From Chryseobacterium sp. PMSZPI (lineage in GTDB: Bacteria > Bacteroidota > Bacteroidia > Flavobacteriales > Weeksellaceae): 59,430 nt of DNA. Shown in pieces: positions 9,786 to 17,430 of this stretch. Location: positions 1 to 59,430 of the forward strand of contig NZ_PIZV01000029.1 of NCBI RefSeq assembly GCF_002835665.1, given 5' to 3'. The position numbers and the translations under genes were made by a program. Numbering within the stretch: the stretch's first letter is position 1; the number at the start of each line of letters is the position of its first letter. The notes under the pieces are model-generated. The model saw only the letters and a program-made list of their open reading frames with translations. It was not told the origin of the DNA and searched no databases.

Positions 9786-9793
9786 CAAATGTA
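9786..9793 (-). promoter_or_regulatory. -7 promoter box TAnnTTTG
   Basis: Minus-strand TACATTTG, an exact consensus match, 16 bases before the ATG at 9769, the same distance as in the paralogs. Confidence 0.5.
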
Positions 9794-9920
9794 GCAAAAA
9801 AATCCGTACTAAATTAACCATTTTAATAGTTTTACGTTAATTTAAATCATTTATCAACAATAAAACCTTTATATTTTTATGTTTTTATCAGATAAAAAGA
9901 ATAAAACACTAAATTAATCT

Positions 9921-10274
9921 GGGTTCGGGGTAAGAAAATTATGATTTAGGTTATTGGAAGCTGGAAGAGAGAGGTTGGAAGTCCCATCTATAGATGGTTA
10001 TCATCAATTAGCAGCATCACTGTTTAAAAAAGATGAAAATACGGAAAAAACTGTTCTTTATGACCTGAATTCGGGCTAAGCACTTTCTAATTTAATCAGG
10101 ATGGAAGCTGGGAGCTTGAAGAAGGAAGTTATTCAGGTCATAAAGAATAACGATTCATCTTTTTTATTAATCTTAAGACAAAAATTAATGATGTCATAGG
10201 CTGTCAGTCATTATAACTGAAAGTAACTTCTAGCTTCCAACTCTTTTACCAGACTTCATTGCCCCGAACTCAAG
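9921..10274. repeat. Nested palindromic intergenic element (copy A)
   Basis: This gene-free stretch is built from inverted repeats. Outer ends GGGTTCGGGGTAA (from 9921) and its near complement ending at 10274 match 12 of 14 positions. A perfect 17-base inner pair TTCTTTATGACCTGAAT (10054-10070) and ATTCAGGTCATAAAGAA (10131-10147) encloses a segment with GGAAGCTGGGAGCTTGAAG. The phrases ATTGGAAGCTGGAAGAG and CTATAGATGGTTA recur at 47544-47702. There is no ORF in it, so it is a non-autonomous element rather than an insertion sequence. It could also end transcription of the gene at 10308. Confidence 0.7.
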
Positions 10275-10307
10275 TAATTTTAGCTCAAAATGCACAACAG
10301 ACTATAA

Positions 10308-10841
10308 TTACTCTTTTTTCATCTGATCAATTTCATTCTGCAATTGCGCAATAATATCTTTTAAGGCTTTTATTTCGTTTTTATTGGAGCTCACATTACT
10401 CTTCAACATTACGTTTCTGGCCCTTTCATTATGGTCGTCTTCCTCATCTTCTTCACTGATCTCTTCAATATCTTCCTGAATGTCTTCGATGTCCTCATTG
10501 ATCTCCTCAATATCTTCACTGATCTCTTCAATATCCTCCTGAATATCTTCAATATCTTCGCTGATTTCCTCGATATCTTCCTGAATATCTTCAATTTTTT
10601 CATTGCTTTTGTTCACCGACATCTGAATAAAGATGGCAAGATAAATAGCTTCAAGTGAAAGTACTGTTGTAAGGATCAGAAGCATTTTATCAAATTCGAT
10701 GATATTCAGCATCGGGAGCAGAAAGGAAGTAATAAACAACAACGTATGAACAATCAACGACTGAATAGATCCTATCCACGCTGTAATACTATCCGCAATT
10801 TTTTCAAGAACTTCCGTTTTTTCGTTATATTTTTTCATCAT
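10308..10841 (-). CDS. DUF1003-like membrane protein with acidic heptad coiled coil
   Basis: A 177-residue protein. Two membrane segments (about 27-47 and 53-74), preceded by ADSITAWIGSIQSLI and followed by MSVNKSN, resemble DUF1003-type small membrane proteins; that call is by pattern only. Residues 83-130 are seven near-perfect heptads alternating IEDIQED and IEEISED, with isoleucine at both core positions and almost only Glu/Asp outside, then an EEDEEDD run. A second coil (about 150-175) ends the protein. The acidic rod should be cytoplasmic and probably oligomerises. It starts 8 bases after the stop of the TIGR02757 gene, so the two are likely co-transcribed. A second ATG lies one codon in. 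Function unknown. Confidence 0.82.
   Translation of the reverse strand: MMKKYNEKTEVLEKIADSITAWIGSIQSLIVHTLLFITSFLLPMLNIIEFDKMLLILTTVLSLEAIYLAIFIQMSVNKSNEKIEDIQEDIEEISEDIEDIQEDIEEISEDIEEINEDIEDIQEDIEEISEEDEEDDHNERARNVMLKSNVSSNKNEIKALKDIIAQLQNEIDQMKKE
10452..10595 (-). repeat. 21-bp coding minisatellite
   Basis: Seven tandem 21-bp units encode the heptads of the acidic coil. At DNA level the units alternate two versions, giving a 42-bp super-repeat. Units are in frame, so slippage would change coil length without breaking the gene. Confidence 0.8.
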
Positions 10842-10849
10842 TTTATATT

Positions 10850-11626
10850 TTACAAGAGCTCTTTGGTAACACCTAATCCAAACAAAGCAAAATCATATTT
10901 CGCCGGATCATTTTCATCCATCTTTCTAATAGCCACATCCAGTTCTTCCACTGTTTTCCAATCATTTTGCGTTCTTGATACCAAGCCCAATTTTCGCGAA
11001 ATATTTCCGGTATGTACATCTAAAGGGATTGATAAATACTTCTGATCTATATTTTCCCAGATTCCAAAATCTACTCCTCGTTTATCTTTACGTATCATCC
11101 ATCTCAGAAACATAATGATTCTTTTTGCCGAAGAGTTCTTATACGGAGAACTGACATGTTTATGACTTCTGTGCTTTTCCGATTCCAGGAAATTACTTCT
11201 GAATCTTTCAATAGCATGTAAAAAGTTAATTTCCGGTTCTTTTATGATAAACCAGCTCTCCAGACTTTCATTTTCTTTATAAATTCTATTGAATTGTTTA
11301 ATAAAGTAAGCAAAGTCCTGCCCATTAAAGGTCCGGTGTATACTTTTATCCTGAAGACTTCCCAGATCTTTTTCAGAATAATTCTGTACAAAATCGTAAG
11401 GAGAATTCCCCATAATATCAAGCATTTTTTCTGCTGATCTTATGATTGATTTTCTATTCCCCCAGGAAATTGTGGCAGCCAAAAAACCGGCAATTTCAAT
11501 ATCCTGTTTTAAAGAAAAACGATGCGGAATTTGTATGGGATCATTTTCGATAAAATCTGGGGCATTGTATTGATCCGCTTTTTCATCTAAAAAGCTTTTT
11601 AACTCTTCAAAATTCAACATATCCAT
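10850..11626 (-). CDS. TIGR02757 family protein (DUF2400)
   Basis: A 258-residue soluble protein of the TIGR02757/DUF2400 family, common in Bacteroidetes and without an assigned function. The family signature is clear near the C-terminus: PLDVHTGNISRKLGL, then DPAKYDFALFGLGV. N-terminal hallmarks are DPIQIPHRF and AATISWGNRKSII. The LDVHTG...RKLGL pattern recalls the HhH-GPD DNA glycosylase fold (which has LPxDxHV); that similarity is my inference. The gene begins directly after the stop of rnz with no spacer (an ATG two codons in is an alternative), so translational coupling with rnz is likely. Confidence 0.9.
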   Translation of the reverse strand: MDMLNFEELKSFLDEKADQYNAPDFIENDPIQIPHRFSLKQDIEIAGFLAATISWGNRKSIIRSAEKMLDIMGNSPYDFVQNYSEKDLGSLQDKSIHRTFNGQDFAYFIKQFNRIYKENESLESWFIIKEPEINFLHAIERFRSNFLESEKHRSHKHVSSPYKNSSAKRIIMFLRWMIRKDKRGVDFGIWENIDQKYLSIPLDVHTGNISRKLGLVSRTQNDWKTVEELDVAIRKMDENDPAKYDFALFGLGVTKELL

Positions 11627-12541
11627 TTAAATCTTTACACTTTCCAACGCTTTTGGCAAAAAGGAATTGGGAAAGATATTTCTTGCTTCATCTGTAAATA
11701 CTGTCAGATCTCCATATCTATTGGAAAAATGCCCCAATATCAGTTTACCAACCTGAGCTTTTTGAGCAATAGTTGCTGCTTCTAAAGCCGTTGAATGTCC
11801 TGTATAATCTGCCATCTCTTTTAAATCGTGCAAAAATGTTGACTCATGATATAAAGCGGTTACATTTTTAATGATCGGAATAACGCTTTCAAGATAGCGG
11901 GTATCACTACAAAAAGCATAAGAAACGGAAGGTGCCGGCTCAAGGGTTAAAATGTCATTAGAAAGAACATAGCCATCACTCAGTACAAAATCTTTTCCGG
12001 CTTTTATGTTATGATAGTCACAGGTTTCAATTTCACTGTATTTGGCAATTTCTTTCATATTAAGATGCCTGTCTTTCGGTTTTTCTTTAAAAAGATAGCC
12101 ATTACAATAAATTCTGTGATCTAAAGGAATGGTGTAAACTTCTACTCTGCTATCTTCATAGATTTTTTCCGAATAATCTTTATCCAACTCATGATAAACT
12201 ACTTCAAACCCACGATGTGTTTCTGTAATTTGAAAAATAGTTTCCAACATTTTTTTTATTCCTTTCGGACCATACACATGCAGTGGATTTTCTCTTCCCA
12301 ATAGACGGAAAGATGCTATGAGTCCCGGAAGTCCGAAACAATGATCACCATGAAGGTGAGAAATAAAAATATGGTTGATTTTTGAAAATCTGGCTTTTGC
12401 TTTTCTTAATTGCACCTGTGTACCCTCTCCACAGTCGATCAGGAAGTGTCTTTCCTCCATTTCCAACAGCTGGGCAGTAGGTGAAGAATTAATAGTCGGA
12501 ATAGCTGAATTAAAGCCTAATATCGTTAAATAAGTACTCAA
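11627..12541 (-). CDS. rnz: Ribonuclease Z
   Basis: A 304-residue tRNA 3'-processing endonuclease of the metallo-beta-lactamase superfamily, which cuts precursor tRNA 3' trailers. The zinc motif HLHGDH is at residues 62-67, preceded by the fold-typical FLIDCGEGTQVQLRKA. Further zinc ligands are visible in FCSDTRY, YHESTF, GHSTALEAA and LGHFSNRY. Length fits the short bacterial form. It heads a three-gene unit (rnz, TIGR02757, acidic coil protein) with spacings of 0 and 8 bases; a -7 box lies 18 bases upstream of the ATG. Confidence 0.96.
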   Translation of the reverse strand: MSTYLTILGFNSAIPTINSSPTAQLLEMEERHFLIDCGEGTQVQLRKAKARFSKINHIFISHLHGDHCFGLPGLIASFRLLGRENPLHVYGPKGIKKMLETIFQITETHRGFEVVYHELDKDYSEKIYEDSRVEVYTIPLDHRIYCNGYLFKEKPKDRHLNMKEIAKYSEIETCDYHNIKAGKDFVLSDGYVLSNDILTLEPAPSVSYAFCSDTRYLESVIPIIKNVTALYHESTFLHDLKEMADYTGHSTALEAATIAQKAQVGKLILGHFSNRYGDLTVFTDEARNIFPNSFLPKALESVKI

Positions 12542-12559
12542 ATCGATAGTTTATAATAA

Positions 12560-12567
12560 CAAATGTA
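12560..12567 (-). promoter_or_regulatory. -7 promoter box before rnz
   Basis: Minus-strand TACATTTG, an exact TAnnTTTG match 18 bases before the rnz ATG. No -33 partner is obvious. Confidence 0.45.
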
Positions 12568-12579
12568 CAACAGAAAATC

Positions 12580-12634
12580 TAAAAAGGGTGTTCTACCAAT
12601 TATTTTTCAATAAGAAAAGCATAGAAAACACCCT
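12580..12634 (-). terminator. Terminator after rdgB
   Basis: GGGTGTTTTCTA pairs with TAGAACACCC across a long loop (two-base bulge) and is followed on the minus strand by CTTTTTAG. It lies below the rdgB stop and just above the rnz promoter. Confidence 0.55.
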
Positions 12635-12683
12635 GTTAACCTTATGATTACCTATATTGATTACTCTGGTATTGATCTATATT

Positions 12684-13259
12684 TTATTCTGTCACTTTTA
12701 AAAAATCCATAAACAGATCCAAGGCTTGTTTACGGTGACTGATCTTGTTTTTATCTTCTGGATTCATTTCTGCAAAGGTTCTGTCATATCCTTCAGGAAC
12801 AAAAATAGGATCATATCCGAAACCTTTAAAACCTTTATTTTCTGTCAATAAATTTCCGTGCACTCTGCCTTCAAAATATTGAGCTCCATTCTCATCATAA
12901 TAACATAAAACAGTAATAAAATAAGCTTTTCTATTGTCTATCCCCTGCATTTCCTCTAAAACTTTCTCTATATTTTTTGCAAAATCATGGTCTCCTGCAT
13001 AACGGGCTGAGAATATCCCCGGTCTTCCGTCTAAAGATTCTACAACTAAACCACTGTCATCTCCTAAACTTGGAACTCCTGTCTTTTCAAAGCAGTATTT
13101 TGCTTTAATCAGGGCATTGGCATGAAAAGAATCTCCATCTTCTACGATTTCTTCGTGAATATTATAATCCGTAAGACTTTTAACGATACAATCGCTTCCT
13201 AAAATTTGCTGAATTTCCTCTTTTTTATGCTCGTTATGCGTAGCTACTAATAATTCCAT
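12684..13259 (-). CDS. rdgB: RdgB/HAM1 family non-canonical purine NTP pyrophosphatase
   Basis: Hydrolyses dITP, XTP and related damaged purine triphosphates to the monophosphate, keeping them out of DNA. The 191-residue form starting MELLVATHNEHKKEEI matches the family start; an in-frame ATG six codons upstream (13277) is possible but gives an unusual extension. Family motifs: ATHN near the N-terminus, SLGDDSGLVVESLDGRPGI, FSARYAG, GFGYDPIF and ISHRKQAL. It follows the CPBP protease gene by about 40 bases on the same strand, so the two probably share a transcript. Confidence 0.95.
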   Translation of the reverse strand: MELLVATHNEHKKEEIQQILGSDCIVKSLTDYNIHEEIVEDGDSFHANALIKAKYCFEKTGVPSLGDDSGLVVESLDGRPGIFSARYAGDHDFAKNIEKVLEEMQGIDNRKAYFITVLCYYDENGAQYFEGRVHGNLLTENKGFKGFGYDPIFVPEGYDRTFAEMNPEDKNKISHRKQALDLFMDFLKVTE

Positions 13260-13300
13260 GTCTATATTCATTTTCAATTTTACTTTTTAACTGTTATTGA

Positions 13301-14131
13301 TTACATTTCAGCGTAATGCACTTTATATTTCTTCATAAAAAGATAGTAGAACAAAGAGAAAAGTACAATTCCTACGGCTAAAATCAGCCATTCTGAAACA
13401 TTAAATACTTTTGCAAAACTTTCATCCTTACCATACAATACCAATAATGATAACGTCAGGTTATTAAATGCATGTAATAGTATGGGCATTAATAAGGATT
13501 TTGTTTTATGATATACCAATCCCAAAACACAACCCAACATTACGGCACTGATAAACTGCCAGGGATTTCCATGAACCACACCAAAAATAATAGAAGCATA
13601 TAAAATACCCTTCCATGGTTCAACTCCTTTATTAATTAATCCTTTCTGAATGATTCCTCTGAATATGATTTCCTCGAAAATTGGAGCAAGAATCACCGTC
13701 ATGATAATCATTACAACCGGCTCATCAGTCAACTGACTCATAAGACGGGTAAAATATTCGTAAAATTCTCCAAAAAAAGATCCTGTGGTTGGAATTAAAG
13801 AGGTAATAAACTCAGAAATAAACATCATTCCTATCATCATAGGAAAGATCAGAAGGTAAGTATAGAAGTTAACTGATGAAAGATTAAAATTTAATTTCTT
13901 TTGAGTCGTTCTTCTCACAATAAAGAAATCGAAAAAAGCGATTGCCGTAAGAAACCCTACAGAATTGGCCACCATCAGGAACCAATCTTTAAGCTCAAGG
14001 TTTTCTCTAAATGCGATTTTCCAAAAGGTACTAAATAATGAAACAGCCATTGTTCCTGCAAACAGTCCAACCACCAAAGTAAGCCCTCCGAGCCATGTAA
14101 ATGTAAACTTCGGATATTTGCTATTTTCCAT
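13301..14131 (-). CDS. CPBP family intramembrane glutamic endopeptidase
   Basis: A 276-residue polytopic membrane protein of the CPBP (Abi/CAAX-like) family. Catalytic motifs are intact: EEIIFR (E153, E154, R158), FGVVH (F183, H187) and HAFNN (H220). About seven to eight hydrophobic segments span the chain. The family includes the prenyl protease Rce1 and bacteriocin-immunity proteins; the substrate here cannot be inferred. A good promoter precedes it and rdgB follows. Confidence 0.92.
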   Translation of the reverse strand: MENSKYPKFTFTWLGGLTLVVGLFAGTMAVSLFSTFWKIAFRENLELKDWFLMVANSVGFLTAIAFFDFFIVRRTTQKKLNFNLSSVNFYTYLLIFPMMIGMMFISEFITSLIPTTGSFFGEFYEYFTRLMSQLTDEPVVMIIMTVILAPIFEEIIFRGIIQKGLINKGVEPWKGILYASIIFGVVHGNPWQFISAVMLGCVLGLVYHKTKSLLMPILLHAFNNLTLSLLVLYGKDESFAKVFNVSEWLILAVGIVLFSLFYYLFMKKYKVHYAEM

Positions 14132-14159
14132 TCTTTATCTCTGTAATTGTTTATTGAAA

Positions 14160-14190
14160 CAAAGATAATTTTTTTGAATGCCACAAGCAA
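14160..14190 (-). promoter_or_regulatory. Flavobacterial promoter for the CPBP-rdgB unit
   Basis: On the minus strand: TTG (14190-14188), 20-base spacer, then TATCTTTG (14167-14160), matching the Bacteroidetes -33/-7 pair TTTG/TAnnTTTG. Predicted start near 14155, giving a leader of about 24 bases. Confidence 0.6.
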
Positions 14191-14203
14191 CTAAAAAAGA
14201 AAA

Positions 14204-14240
14204 TTAACCATACCAAGGTTTAAAACCTTGATATGGTTAA
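14204..14240. repeat. 37-base palindrome between divergent genes
   Basis: Arms TTAACCATACCAAGGTTT (14204-14221) and AAACCTTGATATGGTTAA (14223-14240) pair at 17 of 18 positions with almost no loop. It lies just upstream of both the CPBP and prfC promoters. With no T tract it is not a typical terminator; it may be a dispersed palindromic unit or a regulator site. Confidence 0.6.
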
Positions 14241-14303
14241 CTTGCCACTCCCCTCGAATTCAAACTCGCCTCTCGGTAACCTCTCAAGCTAATTAATATT
14301 TTA

Positions 14304-14336
14304 TTTGAAAACCTCATAAAAAATCACGATTTTTGC
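14304..14336 (+). promoter_or_regulatory. Candidate promoter for prfC
   Basis: TTTG (14304-14307), 21-base spacer, then GATTTTTG (14329-14336), one mismatch from TAnnTTTG. Predicted start about 10 bases before the prfC ATG. Confidence 0.4.
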
Positions 14337-14352
14337 AACTTCAAAATACGAT

Positions 14353-15948
14353 ATGTCAGACTTAATCAAAGAAATACAAAAAAGAAAGACTTTTGGGATT
14401 ATTTCCCACCCGGATGCAGGAAAAACAACTCTTACGGAAAAGCTACTTCTTTTCGGGGGTGCAATCCAGGAAGCGGGTGCGGTAAAATCCAACAAGATAA
14501 AAAAAGGAGCTACCTCCGACTTTATGGAAATCGAAAGACAGAGAGGGATCTCGGTAGCGACTTCCGTATTGGCATTTGAATACAGAGATCATAAAATCAA
14601 CATTCTCGATACTCCCGGTCACAAGGACTTTGCTGAAGATACCTATAGAACTTTAACCGCTGTAGATTCTGTAATTGTTGTCATTGACGTTGCCAAAGGG
14701 GTTGAGGAACAAACTGAAAAACTGGTTCAGGTTTGTAGAATGAGAAACATTCCAATGTTAGTATTCATCAACAAACTTGACCGTGAAGGTAAAGATGCCT
14801 TCGATCTTTTGGATGAAGTAGAGCAAAAATTAGGATTAACGGTTTGCCCACTTTCTTTACCAATTGGTATGGGAAGCGACTTCCAGGGAATTTATAATAT
14901 CTGGGAAAACAACATTCAGTTATTCCTTGAAGAGAAAAAACAAAAAGTTGGAGACTCTATTAAGTTTGATGATATTAATGATTCTTCAATAGATGAAGTA
15001 ATTGGTGAGAAGGCTGCCGGTACTTTGAGAGAAGAACTCGACTTAATCCAATCTGTTTACCCGGAATTTAATCGTGAAGATTATATGAAAGGTAACCTAC
15101 AACCGGTTTTCTTCGGTTCTGCATTGAACAATTTTGGAGTTCGAGAATTATTGGATGCTTTCATTGATATCGCTCCAATGCCGCAACCAAAAGAAAGTGA
15201 TACCCGTATCGTAAAACCTGAAGAAAGTACTTTTACAGGGTTTGTTTTCAAGATCCACGCGAATATGGATCCTAAGCACAGAGACAGATTAGCCTTCGTA
15301 AAGATTGTTTCAGGAACATTCAAACGAAATGAAAACTATTTATTGGTAAGAGAAGGTAAAAAGATGAAATTCTCCTCTCCTAACGCATTCTTTGCCGATA
15401 AAAAAGAAGTTGTAGAAGAAAGTTTCCCTGGAGATATTGTAGGTCTTCATGATACGGGAAGCTTCAGAATTGGTGATACTTTGACCGGTGGTGAAAAACT
15501 TAGCTTCAAAGGAATTCCAAGCTTCTCTCCGGAACATTTCCGTTATATCAACAACAATGATCCGCTTAAAGCGAAACAATTGGCAAAAGGGATCGATCAG
15601 TTGATGGATGAAGGTGTTGCCCAGTTATTTACATTGGAAATGAATGGTAGGAAAATTATCGGAACCGTGGGAGCCCTTCAGTATGAAGTTATCCAATACC
15701 GTCTGGAGCATGAATATGGCGCAAAATGTACTTATGAACCACTTTCAATGCACAAAGCATGTTGGGTGGAAGCAGATGAAAAATCTGAGGAATTCAAGGA
15801 GTTTGCAAGATTAAAACAAAGATTCCTTGCCAGAGATAAATACAATCAATTGGTATTTTTGGCTGATTCATCATTTACCATTCACATGACGCAGGAGAAA
15901 TTCCCAAATGTGAAACTGCATTTCATCAGTGAATTCAGAGAGAATTAA
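14353..15948 (+). CDS. prfC: Peptide chain release factor 3
   Basis: A 531-residue translational GTPase (RF3) that releases RF1/RF2 from the ribosome after peptide release. GTPase motifs: G1 HPDAGKTT (19-26), G2 region RGISVATSV, G3 DTPGH (86-90), G4 NKLD (140-143). The RF3-typical TSDFMEIERQRGISV and the C-terminal domain with NGRKIIGTVGALQYEVIQYR distinguish it from EF-G. Length is normal for the family (about 525-530). Single-gene unit with its own terminator. Confidence 0.97.
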   Translation: MSDLIKEIQKRKTFGIISHPDAGKTTLTEKLLLFGGAIQEAGAVKSNKIKKGATSDFMEIERQRGISVATSVLAFEYRDHKINILDTPGHKDFAEDTYRTLTAVDSVIVVIDVAKGVEEQTEKLVQVCRMRNIPMLVFINKLDREGKDAFDLLDEVEQKLGLTVCPLSLPIGMGSDFQGIYNIWENNIQLFLEEKKQKVGDSIKFDDINDSSIDEVIGEKAAGTLREELDLIQSVYPEFNREDYMKGNLQPVFFGSALNNFGVRELLDAFIDIAPMPQPKESDTRIVKPEESTFTGFVFKIHANMDPKHRDRLAFVKIVSGTFKRNENYLLVREGKKMKFSSPNAFFADKKEVVEESFPGDIVGLHDTGSFRIGDTLTGGEKLSFKGIPSFSPEHFRYINNNDPLKAKQLAKGIDQLMDEGVAQLFTLEMNGRKIIGTVGALQYEVIQYRLEHEYGAKCTYEPLSMHKACWVEADEKSEEFKEFARLKQRFLARDKYNQLVFLADSSFTIHMTQEKFPNVKLHFISEFREN

Positions 15949-15975
15949 TTAAAAAGCCAGATGGCTAGAAGATAC

Positions 15976-16008
15976 AATCCGTAGAAAATTTCTGCGGATT
16001 TTTTTTGG
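15976..16008 (+). terminator. Rho-independent terminator of prfC
   Basis: AATCCGTAGAAA pairs with TTTCTGCGGATT (one G-T pair), followed by eight T. Confidence 0.9.
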
Positions 16009-16011
16009 TGC

Positions 16012-16070
16012 TCCTTAGCCACCCCGTCAAAAATTCAAGAAATTTTTGCCACCCTTCTGAAGGAAGGGAA
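16012..16070. repeat. Double-hairpin intergenic unit
   Basis: Two small palindromes in a row: CAAAAATT/AATTTTTG (16028-16048) and CCCTTC/GAAGGG (16052-16068), joined by GCCACC-type sequence that also precedes the first. The compact form suggests a dispersed intergenic repeat, though no second copy is in the window. The rest of 15949-16277 holds the prfC terminator and AT-rich DNA without a gene. Confidence 0.4.
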
Positions 16071-16277
16071 TTATCACGTCTTCAATTGTGGTATTTGCTA
16101 CTGTTGGAATGTTCAAAATCTAACGTTCAATATAAAAAACAGTTTGTAAATCTTTTGTAAAACAGATACAAATCACTGAAAATATTACAGTTATAATTTT
16201 ACGATTAGAATACATCCTATTTACAAGGGCTTCAATCGTTCTCCTATTAATTTTACTTTATCAAAAAAATTAACGTT

Positions 16278-17222
16278 ATGAAAAAGATCGTAATACTAGT
16301 CGCTATATCAAGCACATTTATTATGTGCAAAAAAGGAAATATTTCAAAATCTGAAATAGAAGGAGCTTTTAACAATTTAGACAGTACTGCAAGCGCTACA
16401 ACAGATGCTGTTGATAATGCCACAAAAACAGTTACTAAAGTTCTTGATTCTGCCAATATCAAAATAAAAGATTTTGAAACCACCAAAAATGACATTCAAC
16501 AGAAAATAGAGAGTACTTCAAAGATTGTAGATTCTTTATCTGATAAAATTGCATCTACAAAACTGGAATCAAAAGTGGAGAAAAAAGATTCTGCTACCAA
16601 GAAAACAGAAAAGATTATAGTAAATGTACCGGCACCAAAGGTAATTAAAGAGACCAAAGTTGTTTATAAGGAAAAACCTAAAAATGACGATTATGAGCTC
16701 AATATGCAGAAAGACAAAATGATAAAAACAGGACAAATTGCCTTAAAAGCCGATAATGCAGAGACTGTAAAAGAAATCATAAAAGAGGAAGCCATTAAAA
16801 ATAAAGGGTATATCAAAAGTGAAGATCTCACTTATATTGAATCTGCAGATCGTCGAAGAGAAGATCAGAAAGTCTATACGATGGAAATTAAAGTTCCTAT
16901 TCAGAATTTTGATGATTTAATGAATACTCTTAACAACGATATTGGAGATATTGAAAGTAAAAATGTTCAGGTTTCAGGGAGTCATTACACGGAAAATGCA
17001 ATTTGTAGCATCTCTGTAAATCTAACTGACAAAACAGACATTGAAAGGGAGCCTAAAACTTTTGGTGGAAAATCATTAGCAGCCATCACCTCGGGTTGGG
17101 ATGTTATTACTTCTATATTCCTGTTTATTCTTCCATTATGGCCATTGTTCCTTATTGCAGGTATTGGGTATTATTTTTATAAAAAGAAAAATAAAAACAT
17201 GTCCGGAAAGGATTCACATTAG
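16278..17222 (+). CDS. DUF4349 domain lipoprotein
   Basis: A 314-residue membrane-attached protein. The N-terminus MKKIVILVAISSTFIMCK is a lipoprotein signal with Cys17. Residues 20-130 are Ser/Thr/Lys-rich and probably coiled (TTDAVDNATKTVTKVLDSAN). The DUF4349 core (about 135-255) begins with MIKTGQIALKADNAETVKE and includes YTMEIKVPIQNFDDLMNTL. A C-terminal membrane segment (about 277-300) is followed by a Lys-rich tail. DUF4349 proteins are widespread and uncharacterised; core plus C-terminal membrane anchor is the usual arrangement. Confidence 0.88.
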   Translation: MKKIVILVAISSTFIMCKKGNISKSEIEGAFNNLDSTASATTDAVDNATKTVTKVLDSANIKIKDFETTKNDIQQKIESTSKIVDSLSDKIASTKLESKVEKKDSATKKTEKIIVNVPAPKVIKETKVVYKEKPKNDDYELNMQKDKMIKTGQIALKADNAETVKEIIKEEAIKNKGYIKSEDLTYIESADRRREDQKVYTMEIKVPIQNFDDLMNTLNNDIGDIESKNVQVSGSHYTENAICSISVNLTDKTDIEREPKTFGGKSLAAITSGWDVITSIFLFILPLWPLFLIAGIGYYFYKKKNKNMSGKDSH

Positions 17223-17343
17223 GACTGTATTTTTTTCAAAATGAAAACATATTTTTAGAAAGCTTCTTATTTTTTAACACAATAAAACCTTTTACTTTCA
17301 AAAACACTATCACTTCAAACATAAGAACCAGGGACTCAAGTTA

Positions 17344-17393
17344 ATCTTCCTTTCAGCAAACTAGCACTTCATGGTAAGCTTTGAAAGGAAGAT
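17344..17393. terminator. Inverted repeat between convergent genes
   Basis: Perfect 12-base arms ATCTTCCTTTCA (17344-17355) and TGAAAGGAAGAT (17382-17393) with further pairing inside the 26-base loop. It lies between the ends of the DUF4349 gene and the minus-strand gene at 17431. Neither side has a clean T tract, so a two-way terminator role is only likely. Confidence 0.5.
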
Positions 17394-17430
17394 AATAAAA
17401 AAGCTTTATCAATTGTTTTATTAAAATAAA

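Noticed and set aside
9921..10274. Insertion sequence
   Set aside because: No transposase ORF in any frame; only palindromic structure, so I call it a repeat.
10431..10658. Plus-strand ORF of 75 codons rich in Phe, Ile and Leu
   Set aside because: It is the antisense of the acidic coil repeat; its composition is only the complement of the repeat.
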